This document shows positions 22,764-33,762 of a DNA stretch of 64,000 nucleotides, piece after piece; positions within the stretch are counted from its first letter, which is position 1; each line of letters opens with the position of its first letter. A model generated the notes under the pieces. It had not been told where the DNA came from, did not search any database, and saw nothing but the letters and a program-made list of their open reading frames with translations. The DNA is from Branchiostoma lanceolatum (taxonomy: Eukaryota; Chordata; Leptocardii; Amphioxiformes; Branchiostomatidae): assembly GCF_035083965.1 (NCBI RefSeq), contig NC_089722.1:20887142-20951141 (forward strand). The letters run 5' to 3'. A program made the translations under genes and the position numbers.

Positions 22764-23765
22764 TCACTGGTAAGATTTATCACCTGTGTGAATCCGCATA
22801 TGAGTCTTCAGAGAACCCTGCTGACTGAACTGCTTACTGCACTTCTCACATTTGTAGGGTTTCTCACCAGTGTGAGTCCTCATATGCGTCTTCAGATTAT
22901 TCAGCACGCTGAACTGCTTGCTGCACTCCTCACATTTGTAAGGTTTCTCTCCGGTGTGAACCCTCATATGCTTCTTCAGATTATCCAGCTCACTGAACTG
23001 TTTGGCACACTGCTCACATCTGTACGGCTTCTCACCGGTGTGAGTCCTCATATGCGAGTTCAGAGAACTTAGCCCACTGAACTGCTTGCTGCACTCCTCA
23101 CACTTATACGGTTTTTCTCCGGTGTGAGTCCTCATATGCCTCTTTAGAGAACCCTGCTCACTGAACTGTCTGCTGCACTGCTCACACCGGTAGGGTTTCT
23201 CCCCAGTGTGAGTCCTCATGTGTGTCTTCAGATGACCCAGATGACTGAATTGTTTGCTGCACTCCTCACATTTGTAAGGCTTCTCTCCAGTGTGAGTCCT
23301 CAAGTGTACCGTCAGAGGACCCTGCTCACTGAACTGCTTGCTGCATTTCACACATCTGTAAGGTTTCTCTCCAGTATGAGTCCTCATGTGTATCTTCAGA
23401 GAACCCATTTGACTGAACTGCTTGCTGCATTTCTCACATCTGTAAGGTTTCTCTCCAGTGTGAGTCCTCATATGTGTCTTCAGAGAACCCTGCTGACTGA
23501 ACTGCTTACTGCACTTCTCACATTTGTAAGGTTTCTCACCAGTGTGAGTCCTCATATGCGTCTCCAGATTAACCAGCGTGCTGAACTGTCCGCTGCACTC
23601 CTCACATGTGTAAGGTTTCTCCCCAGTGTGAGTCCGCAAGTGTACCTTCAGATGACCCAGATGACGAAACTGCTTGTCGCACTCCCTACACGTGTGGGTA
23701 CGCGGAAGATCCTCTCCACGTCCGCCCTTTCCCACCTCTTGATGAGATTCAGCTGTTGTTGCCAT
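22764..23765 (-). CDS. C2H2 zinc-finger protein with 11 tandem fingers (333 aa)
   Basis: A 24-residue leader (MATTAESHQEVGKGG) is followed by 11 contiguous C-x2-C-x12-H-x3-H fingers of 28 residues joined by TGEKPY linkers, ending TGDKSYQ. This layout binds DNA in the major groove; a nuclear transcription-factor role follows from the family. Helix residues -1/3/6 read from finger 1 to 11: H-H-V, T-N-T, Q-S-T, Q-S-I, E-P-V, H-H-T, E-S-R, G-S-S, E-N-K, V-N-T, Q-S-T. There is no KRAB, BTB or SCAN domain. All fingers sit in one exon. A CTACAG acceptor at 23785-23790 lies 19 bases before the ATG, so a leader exon lies upstream (higher coordinates). Long plus-strand frames here are antisense shadows. 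Confidence 0.88.
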   Translation of the reverse strand: MATTAESHQEVGKGGRGEDLPRTHTCRECDKQFRHLGHLKVHLRTHTGEKPYTCEECSGQFSTLVNLETHMRTHTGEKPYKCEKCSKQFSQQGSLKTHMRTHTGEKPYRCEKCSKQFSQMGSLKIHMRTHTGEKPYRCVKCSKQFSEQGPLTVHLRTHTGEKPYKCEECSKQFSHLGHLKTHMRTHTGEKPYRCEQCSRQFSEQGSLKRHMRTHTGEKPYKCEECSKQFSGLSSLNSHMRTHTGEKPYRCEQCAKQFSELDNLKKHMRVHTGEKPYKCEECSKQFSVLNNLKTHMRTHTGEKPYKCEKCSKQFSQQGSLKTHMRIHTGDKSYQ

Positions 23766-23884
23766 GTTGATCAGGTCTCTGACACTGTAGGAATATCATT
23801 AATGATAATTGATATTCAGCAAGATAAGGTTCTATTCACCTTTAACTAACTTACACATGTCGCAATATTGACAGTCCAATCATT

Positions 23885-24380
23885 CACCACTTTATGACGA
23901 TTCTGCGTGGATTATGCAAATTAGGAAAGTATTTGTATAATTGCTGTCTTAATGTTCCACCTGACGTAAGCTACATGTTACATGTATTTGAGTCTCATAA
24001 TGAATGACACTGCAGATATAGATTTTTCTCATCAATTATGCAAATTAAGTCCCAAATCGCATGAGTTACGATTCACTATTTCCATCTTTGTCTAAGGTAC
24101 CTGCATACTAAATACCATGGAAATCCTTTTTTACTTGTTCTCCTTGGAAGATTTTGACAAAATACCCTTGCAGTTCCAGAGCAAGCTGCTAGGGGAACCA
24201 AATCTATACCACTTCTTCCTTACATCACACGCTATCTGCCACACAAAAATCAAGACCATAGCACGTCCAGGTCAAAAGATACAATAAACGGAATTCATTT
24301 TTTTACCAATGTCATATACCAGGGGGGCCAAAATCGACATTGAAATTCGTTTTTCTATCACCTACCCACAGTGATAGCAG
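23885..24380 (+). mobile_element. Fragment of the octamer-rich repeat
   Basis: Contains ATTATGCAAATTAGG (23912), TCAATTATGCAAATTAAG (24033), GCAGTTCCAGAGCAAGC with GCTAGGGGAACCAAATC (24188), and a second 'gggggccaaaatc' block (24327), in the same order as the copy at 11722-12892. The ends are not preserved. Confidence 0.65.
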
Positions 24381-26960
24381 AAATATGACGCTTCAAACGA
24401 CATTGAGTATAAAATGTAAAGCAGTCATCCTCAATTGAGGTGATGCAGGATGCTTTTGCAAATAGCTAGTGGTAGTGTAATGTGCAAAACGACGTTTAAA
24501 AGTTGACAAATATTTGCCGCGCATCAAACTGCAGCTGTTACATATATAGGGATAGCATTTTCGATTTTTAGTATGGATTACACAGAAGGGAGAGTCGCAA
24601 ATGATTGATGAAACAAACCATCGCTCAACTTCTGAGAAACGTTGTAGAAAACGATTTTCCACAGACAACAAATGGTTCATTCTATGTGCAGTATCGCAGT
24701 GTTTCGGAATTTAGCGTTTCAAACCAAGGATTAGGCGACATGTTGCATTTAGCCCCTTGGACATGAATATGCAATAAAGGTATTGTTGATTCCCCTTCTC
24801 ACCATGAAGGCCTATGGAAAAATGTTGTCTTTTCAGTTACGGTCCTCAATTATTAGGGTCTGGAGGTAGGGGTTCTTTTTTAAAAAAGCATTCTAAATCT
24901 TTTACATTTCGGCCGAAGTGATCAAACAAAGACATTTTAGCAATGTAAAACCTCCTCAGTGGTAAAACCAAGGTAATTAAAATTATACACTGCACAAGCA
25001 CGAATATGTCCATGGACTGAACAAAGAAAAACAATGTTTACTACACATTCGAACATAGCTGTTCAAAGCCCTTTGAAAGTGTGTGTGAATACAGGAAGTT
25101 TTTTTCTTAATTTTATCACTGAGATGTCAGGTTGAAAATTTCCTGTTCTTTGGCAGTGATCGACCCCCAAAAAGGCTACCGGAATTTTTTCTAGGCCTGA
25201 TGGGCGTAGGGACGCCGTACGGTCGGATTAGATGTTGAGAATCTAGGCTATCAAATACGTCTAGTAGTCAGAAAACTTTATAACTATGACCGTCCATCCC
25301 AACATCTTCTTGGATATTACTTTTAAAGCAGATGTAAGGTAAAACGTGGTCCGTAAGTTTCTCCATTTGCCTTCATCCGGAGCTCAGTACCCACAAAGCA
25401 TCAAGAACACTGAACATCTGCTTGCAGATAATGTTTTCCATGTCCACCATTCATCCAATGTATAACAAAAGGGTTGATGACAAAGGGCTTTTTACCCATG
25501 CGGGCCTTCTTGGCCTCCGAGCGGCCGGCGTTTTCGGGGGAGGGCTGTGTGCGCGCTGATTCGCGATTTTCAACATATCGCAGCTAGGTTCTTTTGACTT
25601 CTTTCATATACTTGACTTTGTGGTACTTTGGTAACGCGTCTTTCAAGCGACAATGGCCTACGTATTCATTTCCATCAATTTTGTTTTCTCAAAACGAAAC
25701 AACAACAAATGGTTTCTTCTGATCCGGGTGAAGCGTGAAGCATACATCACATAGTAACCAAGGTAACTAAGTACCATCAGAAAGGAATCTGTCACAGAAA
25801 AAGTGGCAGCATTATATTCGTCTTCCACTGTCTCGAAAAAAGAAGTCAAACCCAAATAAGATAGAATTTAGTGTTAGTATTTGAACTAGAATAGTCCCAT
25901 GCTATATTGTTACCAATTGTCTGTCCGTCCATGTTTCATGTACTTGCAATTAGCCTACGGGCAAGAACTTGCAATAAACTTATTATTACTTGTCTTACTT
26001 CATCTAAAATAGTAGAAATCATTTCGTCGAAGTTGAATATGACGGCGTAGGTTTAACTAAGTCTACCAAACTCATTGGTGTAACAACCGGTTACCTTACA
26101 TTGCTACAATTATGGAATGAACTCCTTTTTTCTATCGGTCAGTGATTTTGAATGGCCGACCATAGACTGAAACATCGTGCTGCAGTGAACTGAATAGCAC
26201 CCTTTATATGCGCGTACGAAATTTAAATACAGTGCGGAACGAAACGGGTCAGCACGTTATTTTTACCCGAAAACACAGCCAGCAGACAATGGGGGTTGGT
26301 GGGTTCAAGGATAGAAACAAAAGCAGCAGTCTTACCTTGTAAATGCTTGCGGTAACCAGTCGCTGAAATTCCCTTGCCAAAGAGATACAGTATAACTCCC
26401 TTGCTTGGGCGTGTACGTGTCCTCTCAGAAAGCAAGCTCCAGATCGAATAAATGACGGTAGACAAGGCGGTTATGCAAATCCTACAGCTGTGACCAATCA
26501 GGGCTCGATCAGGGCTCGATTCTGAAACACTTACGTCATGGCGTCGTCTTTTCAGACAATCGTTTCATTACTTTGACTTTGTGCTCTTGAATTACATCTA
26601 AATGACCCTAAATTTGCTATGGGGGTACTTTGACAAATATTAAAAAAACCTTTGCACTTTTGGCACAAATCACTTTGATGATAGGCTATTTTCCTCATGG
26701 TCACATCTAGTAGGTGGGTAGCCAGGTGGGCTAATTCGGTCAGCCAATGAGAGAGCGCCTATTAACTTGCTTGTGGATTTATTAAAGTCAACCTGATTGG
26801 TCGAAATAGTCAATTCAATTATGAGCATTAATCTGTCAGGTGCAGACAGGCACAACTTCATTGCCCCCTGGCTCCTGTCCTTGTGTTGTTTAATAATGCT
26901 GTGTCCTACTGAAGTTATGTGCCATTGAGAAGGTTCAAAATCTACGCCTTCAGTAACAAA
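24381..26960. other. Gene-poor region
   Basis: No supported gene. A LINE-like tail GCAAGAACTTGCAATAAACTTATTATT ends at about 25989. A minus-strand frame at 26987-26670 (105 residues, MSKNTTRKGFVTEGVDFEP) starts inside the hairpin at 26961 and has no recognisable domain. Confidence 0.4.
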
Positions 26961-27085
26961 ACCTTTTCTGGTGGTGTTTTTCGACATAAATGTAATGTTC
27001 TACATTCCTCTCTGTGTGTACATACATACACACAGAGAGGAATATAGAACAATACATTTATGTCGAAAAACACCACCAGAAAAGG
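26961..27085. repeat. Near-perfect 125-base hairpin (60-base arms, 5-base loop)
   Basis: The arm 26961-27020 pairs with 27026-27085. I count two mismatches in 60 pairs, around the loop CATAC. The arms contain GGTGGTGTTTTTCGACATAA and CATTCCTCTCTGTGTGTA. The sequence is not a simple repeat except at the tip (TGTGTGTA). Whether it is a foldback transposon, an inverted duplication or a small-RNA precursor is open. Confidence 0.9.
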
Positions 27086-27188
27086 TATATATACATATAC
27101 ATATATATAACGTTATATATAGCAATAACTTGTTTTCACTTAACGGTTACACCAAGAGTACGCAAATATCACAACAAATGTTTGTGTA

Positions 27189-27433
27189 TCAATTCTTTTT
27201 AATGGTGGTAACGTTATGTGTCAGTGTTACAGTACAGGTCAAGAAATACGCATCAGAAATTTGCCGTACGTTTAGCAGAAATTTATGAAACTGCGTAATG
27301 CAAAATTGTCTGGACTCTCGGATTGCGGAAATTCTTCCGCAGAAGAAATTTAGATCTTCAGCAAGATTCTGGTTGTTTATATTCTGAAATTTGTATGGTA
27401 CATGTTGGTCCACGCACAGCTGGAAGAGTCCAT

Positions 27434-27435
<2 letters not shown>
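27189..27435 (-). pseudogene. Downstream half of an open frame split by the LINE
   Basis: On the minus strand, from the LINE junction at 27435 to a TGA at 27189, 82 codons are open (LFQLCVDQHVPYKFQN, then NLAEDLNFFCGRIS). The frame continues that of 35150-34829 when the LINE and one copy of its target duplication are ignored. I do not recognise the protein. It could be a host exon or an older mobile-element ORF. Confidence 0.45.
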
Positions 27436-27469
<34 letters not shown>

Positions 27470-27544
27470 TTTATTCAACAGAATAAAAGCACAAAGACAG
27501 CTGTATTACATGAAAACATTAGAGTACACACACACACACACATG

Positions 27545-27955
27545 CTAGTATTTGAGTACATTTTGAAGTTCGCCCCATTTTCTAAAGTGACTACTTAACT
27601 TGTTTCTTTTTCCTGCGATGGTTTCTTCTTGACACTTGAAATTATTCACAAATGGGATAAATTTATGCAACGAAATAGTACATGACTCACGATTTTTAAA
27701 AATGTACACCTTACCCAGAAGAATAATAAGATTACACACTATCGGCACAGATTCGGAATGATCGCCCAACAGAATGTTCATTGGATTATTGACATTCAGA
27801 TAAAGCCCTGTTGTTTTGTTTAACCATCTTTGTACGCTCCGCCAAAATTCAACCACCTTTCCACAGTCATAGAAAAGGTTTTTTATTGTTTCTTCCTCTT
27901 TTTTACAAAGGGCACATAATGGAGAATCTTTCAATTTCCAGATGTGTAATAATCT
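27545..27955 (-). pseudogene. LINE ORF2, C-terminal part (frameshifted)
   Basis: Carries NRLLHIWKLKDSPLCALC then KEEETIKNLFYDC, the Cys-rich segment after the RT domain of L1-like ORF2 proteins, and ends at a stop 110 bases before the poly(A). It is shifted relative to the main RT frame, which stops at 27954, so a small deletion or insertion lies at about 27955. Confidence 0.7.
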
Positions 27956-29412
27956 ATTTGTGTACTAATTTGAATTGAAAGATTCTGGTCGGGGGATCGA
28001 TTGTTAGTTTATGTATGAGGAGAAAAACTTCCTTCCAAGGTACAATGTCGTTCAGTTGGTCTTCCCAGTAAGTCATGATGTTCCTAGGGTGATCAATCAA
28101 ATCTTTTTTTTCTAAAAAGAACTTATACACCTTTTTGTTGATTTTAACACCTCTTATCCACTCATAATTTTGTAACATAGGTCTGCATACTTGTACATCG
28201 CTACAGTTCCTTACATTACAACATTTCAATCGACGGTACTGGGAGACAGCTGATATCAATCTATTATAAACAAACTCTGAAACAGTTACATCAAATTTCA
28301 ATCTTAATTCTGTGTAAGACAGCACTTTTCCTTCTGCATCTAAAATATCATGTACAAACAGAATGCCCTGATCCAGCATATCCCTCCATAAGAACGGTTT
28401 ATCATCAATTTTAAAGTGACAACTATACCACAGAACATGGGAATGCGAACTATTCTCAGGAGGGTTAAACTGGAATGATAGCCACGAAGACAATGCATCT
28501 AAGAAAAATACACTTACACCAGGGAGCTCATGCTTCAGAAACGTGACAATTTTCACTTTGTCATCACCTATTTGCATGAATGGAAACAAACCCTTTCTAA
28601 ATGCAACATGGGTGTTTGATAGAAGTTTTGAACAAAACCAGAGTGTGTTATGATAAAGCTTAGGAATCCAGGAAGCTTTTAAGGAAGCATTGAAAGCATA
28701 CAAATTAATGAGCCTTAACCCTCCACATTCATATGGGCTGTAAAGTACTTTTCTCTTTACCCTCTCCGGACCATTATTCCAAATGAATTTGAAAATTTTT
28801 GTTTCATATTGTTGAAAAAACATATGATCCGGAGAAGGTAGAACAAGAAATATATGCGCAAAGAGCGAAACAACCAAGGAATTGATTATTGCGATTTTGC
28901 CGTACAATGACAGTGGTTTTCCTTTCCACGGCTGTAATGTGGAGTCCAGTTTCTTAAGGCACTTACTACAGTTGATGGAAGTGATCTCATTTATATTTAC
29001 TGGAACGTGTGTCCCTAACATATCAAAGGGTTTATCAGTCCATTCCACGCTATACTGACACGGTAATACAAAGCCTGTACCTTTAAGAGAACCAATTCTG
29101 ACTACCTTACATTTGTCATAATTGGGTGTGAGACCAGAGAGTGCGCTGAAGTGATTTAAATCTTCAGTTAAAGCGTTAAGTGAGACCGATGTGGGTTCTA
29201 AAGTAAAGTTAGTGTCATCCGCATACTGGGACAATTTTGATTCTATATCTTTTGTCATCAAACCCTTTATATCTGAGTTACTCCTGATTTTAATGGCTAA
29301 AAGTTCCACGGCAACAATAAACAGATACGGAGACAGGGGGCATCCTTGCCGTACCCCTCGCTGAGGCATAAATGGCTTAGATAAATGTCCATAATTGATA
29401 ATTGACTTCGTC
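27954..29412 (-). pseudogene. LINE ORF2, reverse-transcriptase palm and thumb
   Basis: An open frame of about 486 codons that starts where the octamer-rich insertion ends. It shows RT motif B (MPQRGVRQGCPLSPYLF), the catalytic YADD box (SQYADDTNF, motif C), motif D (LTPNYDKCKVV) and the long L1-type thumb region with W-rich segments. It ends prematurely at 27954 (FQFKLVHK then stop). The reaction of the intact family is target-primed reverse transcription of its own RNA. This copy lacks motif A, which lies beyond the insertion. Confidence 0.85.
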
Positions 29413-30890
29413 AAGAAGTCTATGTTTTGATGCTTGTCTGTGTGTCTGTTAGTGAACAGAATAAGTCGAGAACGCCTGGATGGATTGTTGTCGTATTTGG
29501 TGTGTTGATGTGTATGTGGGAAATCTCAAGATGATTAGATTTTGGGCGAAGTACTTTGCATAATTAACGAGAAAAGTGTACAAATGTGTTACATTGTATG
29601 AGTGTATACTAGCTCCATGGGTGCCAGCTGGAACGTGTTACTGGTATAGGGGAAGTGTTACTGGTGTAGTAAGGAGATATTCCCATTGGGCCAGGGGTGT
29701 TTGACTGTGAAGCCTGGCTGGCACAAATTGGCTTCTCACTGACTTTCAGATCTTGATCTTGTGAAATTGCACTGTTCCTCAAGGCAAGTAGTTACCTTCG
29801 CCGAGAAGGTTATGCATAGGGTAGCGTTTGTATGTATAAGAAGACCAGCATAACTCAACAATGCCTGGATGGGTTGTCTTGATATTTGGTATGTTGGTTG
29901 GTCTTGGTGAGACCTGAAGATGATTAGATTTTGGGCCCCCTAGCGGCTTGTTAAAGTACTGCAGTGGAAATTCCTATTTTGATATCTCATGTTTTGGATA
30001 TGCTATGGAACCGACTTTTGAGTGGTAGATAGCTCTTTGGAAAGAGAGTAAAAGGTATCGGTTTGGACACCCTAGCGGCATTTTCTGGGACTGCAGGAGC
30101 AGGTTTTGCTTCAGACTGTGAAAGGGAATAACTCAAGAAGGGCTTGATGGGTGGTCATGCTTTTTGCTAAGTGCATAGCTTGAGTGATGATTTACATGAT
30201 TTAATACTTATTATGCAAATCAGTATCTAATTTGCATAACTAATGATGAAAATTGATACATCCTCCAAATTCCATAATAGGACTCTCAAACATGTGACAT
30301 GACAGATGAAGAGAGAAATAGTAATAAATATCAACTATGCAAATGAAGGCCTCTTTTGCATAATTAATTAGAAATACTATAACTCTATAACTTACGTGGT
30401 GCTTTGTTTGATTGGATGATAATGATGCAAATCAGATTCTAATTTGCATAATTAATGAGGCAATTTAAAAACCCGCTGTGTTCCATGATATGACTATTCA
30501 AATATGCAAATTTGTAACTGAGGTAGATAGGAATGTTGATAGATAGAAAATATGCAAATGTAGACTAATTTGTATAATTAATGTCAAACTACTATAATTC
30601 CATACTAGTTAATGACGGCAATTTCATACTTGTGTCATTTGGAAGTAGTGTGAATGTGAACACCATTGAATCAAATTATGCTAATAAGGAGCTTATTTGC
30701 ATAATTGATGATAAATGTTAGCATAACCTTCTTTGTTTAGCTCATAGTCATAGTTTGGACAACTTATGTTATTTGGGTGAAGACGACCAACTGGTATGAT
30801 TCATAATTGATGAGAAACACTCCCAATACGTCAGTCATAAAAGTTAAGATCATTTGGCGAAGTTATGAGGTCGTAGAACTCTTGTTCTAC
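29412..30890 (-). mobile_element. Octamer-rich repeat inserted inside LINE ORF2
   Basis: Interrupts the RT domain between LYSNISS (LINE resumes at 30890) and SIINYGH (29412). The end CTAGAACTC/GAACAAGAGTTC at 30889 and the hairpin CCTTCGCCGAGAAGG at 29804 match both ends of the copy at 11722-12892 in reverse. From 29412 to 29795 lies a second partial copy (GCCTGGATGGATTGTTG and AAGATGATTAGATTTTGGG repeat at 29865 and 29922). Many ATGCAAAT octamers and 'gggccccctagcgg' (29933) are present. The insertion post-dates the LINE. Confidence 0.8.
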
Positions 30891-31203
30891 TTGATATATT
30901 ACTATAAAGTACCTGTATCCATTTGATGAAGGAGTTTCCAAAGTTAAAGAATTCTAATGATTTTAAGATAAAATCCCATCTAATACGATCAAATGCTTTA
31001 GCATAGTCTGTCACAAAAATTATTCCTGGCGAGTTTTCTTTTTCATATTTTTCAATGATTTCCAGAATTCTGCGAATCCCGTCTCCTATATACCGTCCCT
31101 GCATAAAACCAGTCTGGTCGGTTTCTATAATACTCTGTAATACTTTACACATTCTTTTGGCTAAGCACTTGGACAGGATACGAACATCACAATTCAAAAG
31201 TGT
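30890..31203 (-). pseudogene. LINE ORF2, RT fingers with motif A
   Basis: Continues in frame after a TAA at 31204-31206 with TLLNCDVRILSK, then TDQTGFMQGRYIGDGIRR, and motif A FVTDYAKAFDRIRWDF, whose first Asp is a catalytic metal ligand. The insertion cuts it after LYSNISS. The single in-frame stop separates it from the endonuclease part, which otherwise runs straight on. Confidence 0.85.
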
Positions 31204-32835
31204 TTAAGGGCGCCAATTAGTTAGTGTGGATGGATCTTTGTCTTTCTCATTTGAATCCTTTTTAAGAAGTAGTGATATTAGCCCCTCTCTTTGTGTACTT
31301 GACAAGTGGCCACGTTCGTAAGCGTGGTTTAGACATTCTAACATAGGAGATTTTAAATGATCGAAAAAAACGTCATAAAATTCTACAGGAATGCCATCTT
31401 GTCCTGGCGTTTTTCCTCTTTGGAAAGATTTGATTGCTTGCTTTAATTCTATTTCTGAAATAAAACCCTCACACTCTTGTCTTTGAGCTTCTGACAGGCG
31501 TTTAGGGTAATCTTCGGGGAAAAAATCTTCACAAATTTCTTCCGTGAGAGGAGTTGGAGGTTTCTGAAATGAATATAGTTCTGAAAAGAAGTCCGTTTCC
31601 ATATGAATGATGTCCGCGGGATCTGTGAGGATGCGTCCATCAGAATTTCTTAACCTCAATATATTTTTTCTGGCGTAATTTCTATGCTCGAGATTCAAAA
31701 AATATTTAGAACAACGCTCCCCTGATTCAATCCATTTGCATCTAGATAAAAAGTTCAGTCTACACGTCTTTTCATAATATAACCTCTCCAGTTCCTTTTG
31801 TTTACACTCGTAATGTTGAAGAATTTCTAAGGAGGGGGAAGGATCCTGATCTAACGTGTCTTTTAGTTCGCTTATTTCTTCTATAAGTTCTTTCTCTTTT
31901 GCAACGTGTTGACGTTTCTTCCATGAAGAATATCTAATAGTATGTCCGCGGACACAGCATTTAAATGTATCCCAGACTACCTGGGGATCTGCCGATCCTG
32001 TGTTGTGTATAAAAAACTCTTTGATGAAGTTTTCGGTTTCTTTCAGGTATTTTGGGTCTGATAGTAATGAAGTATTTAGCTTCCAGTAACCTTTCCCACG
32101 AGGATATTCAGATAGAACGAGTGAAAGAGCTATGAGGTTATGATCTGATCTAAGGCGATCTGCGATAACAGTTTTACAAACTTTGGACAGTAGAGAGAAG
32201 GATATCAAGAAAAAGTCAATTCTACTTGCTTGTTTTTGGCGTCGCCATGAGTACCGAGTGGCATTTGGGTTCCGATGTCTCCAAATGTCTATCAAGTCGA
32301 ATGTGTCCATTATGTTAAGAATTTTTTCTCGTGCTTGGGGGTGGTAATTTTGCACCCTCTGTCCTGCTCTATCTATTTTGTTATCTATAATCGTGTTGAA
32401 ATCACCAACTATCACCAGGTTTTCAATTGAAACATCTGCTTCTTGTATACCTCTCTCGATTGTCTCAAAAAAATCAGGATCGTCCATATTTGGACCGTAA
32501 ACATTCACTAAACAGAACCTGAATTCTTCGATTGTTATATCTAACATTATCCAACGCCCATCGTCATCCATTTTCTTGTCATGGATTACGTACTCTAGAT
32601 CCTTCTTGAATAAAATCAACACACCTCTACTATTACTTGTCCCATGAGAGAAGACAATGGAGCCTCCCCATTCTGAGGCCCACGTATTTTCATCGTCAGC
32701 CTCAGAGTGGGTTTCTTGTAGGCAAATGATTTCAAAAGATTTTTCGGACAGCCATGTGAAAACTTCTTTTCTTTTACGTTTGTCTCCTAATCCATTGCAG
32801 TTAAAACTGCCTATTTGTAGTTCCGTTTTGGCCAT
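31204..32835 (-). pseudogene. LINE ORF2, APE-type endonuclease and linker (543 aa up to nonsense codon)
   Basis: Begins MAKTELQIGSFNCNGLG. The apurinic-type endonuclease motifs are all visible: Asn in FNCNGL, Glu in CLQETHSE, VNVYGPN, GDFNTIID, SRIDFFLIS and the catalytic SDHNLIALS. It continues through the L1/Tx1-like linker (GKGYWKLNTSLL, a charged coiled region, SGERCSKYFLNLEHRN) to the RT start GKTPGQDGIPVEFY and LTNWRP, where TAA stops it. In active relatives this domain nicks target DNA to prime reverse transcription. The family call to L1/Tx1 rests on the linker and the ORF1 type. Confidence 0.88.
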
Positions 32836-33762
32836 AAGAAATAAACAGTTTTAGAGAATTCTAGAAATAATTTGCCTACATCCACCGCGAGAAGGGGGAG
32901 ATAATTAAAGACCTCCCTCCCATTTCCACGGTTCGCAATCTTATTCCCATTAAAACTTGCTAATTTCAGGTCATGTTTTGTCATCATATTGGAGTGGCTG
33001 TTTACCATTGTGCCCACAATTACTGCCGACCGGTGAAAAATCACCATGCAGCTGTGTTTTAACCAGGTATTGTAATACTCATTATGCAGGCATTCCGGCC
33101 ACCTACCGGGAACCCACGGAATTTGATGGCTACTGATAAGTAGATTTTGCACATTGTGCTTGTACGACAACATAATCGAAATAAGAGAATAGAGTAAACA
33201 TAATATAAAGTAAAGGTAACAATTTGTCTCAAAGAGATATGACCAAATGATATTAAACCAAATTATAGTAATTGCATGATCATTAAAAGGGAGGAAACGA
33301 GGGCTATCTACATACCCTTCTGAGGTTGTTGCGTGGCCAGCTGGTGTCTAGTCATGGCATTCCCGGCATCAGTCACCGGAGCAAATCGGTAGTAGACAAT
33401 AATCAAGTATCTAGCAGTGTGTGTGTACTCAAACAGAAACAGAATTGAACATAAAGATAACAAAATCGTAAGATAATCATAATCGAAATAACAACAAAAC
33501 TGGGTCATCTCCAAAGAGCACTGGATGAATTTTCCAGTGCTCCTGTAGAGATTATAACACATTATAATTAACAGAAACCACATCAAAAATAACTTATAAA
33601 TGATCAGTAACAAATAAATCTCGGAATAATAAAGAACCAAAGAAAATGATTGATATGTGTCACTGGGTCGGTGATTGTGGAAACAATCAACACAAGCCAA
33701 CAAGAGTTCAATTGCTTTTTTCTTTTCCATTTTCTCTTTTGAAAGTACATCTTTTATTAATT
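32836..33762 (-). other. LINE spacer between ORF1 and ORF2
   Basis: About 0.93 kb of AT-rich sequence. A frame from 33766 to 33308 overlaps the ORF1 stop and turns hydrophobic and Tyr/Leu-rich. No domain is visible, so it is treated as spacer. The length is greater than in mammalian L1. Confidence 0.5.

Noticed and set aside
22554-23072. 172-residue plus-strand open frame with repeated LLTALLTFVRFLTSVSPHM-like segments
   Set aside because: It is the antisense shadow of the tandem zinc-finger gene; its periodicity is the 84-base finger repeat.
23208-23849. 213-residue plus-strand open frame, repetitive and hydrophobic
   Set aside because: Same reason: exact antisense of the zinc-finger array.
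26670-26987. 105-residue minus-strand frame starting MSKNTTRKGF
   Set aside because: Its start lies inside the hairpin arm, it has no domain and no splice partner; kept only as a note.
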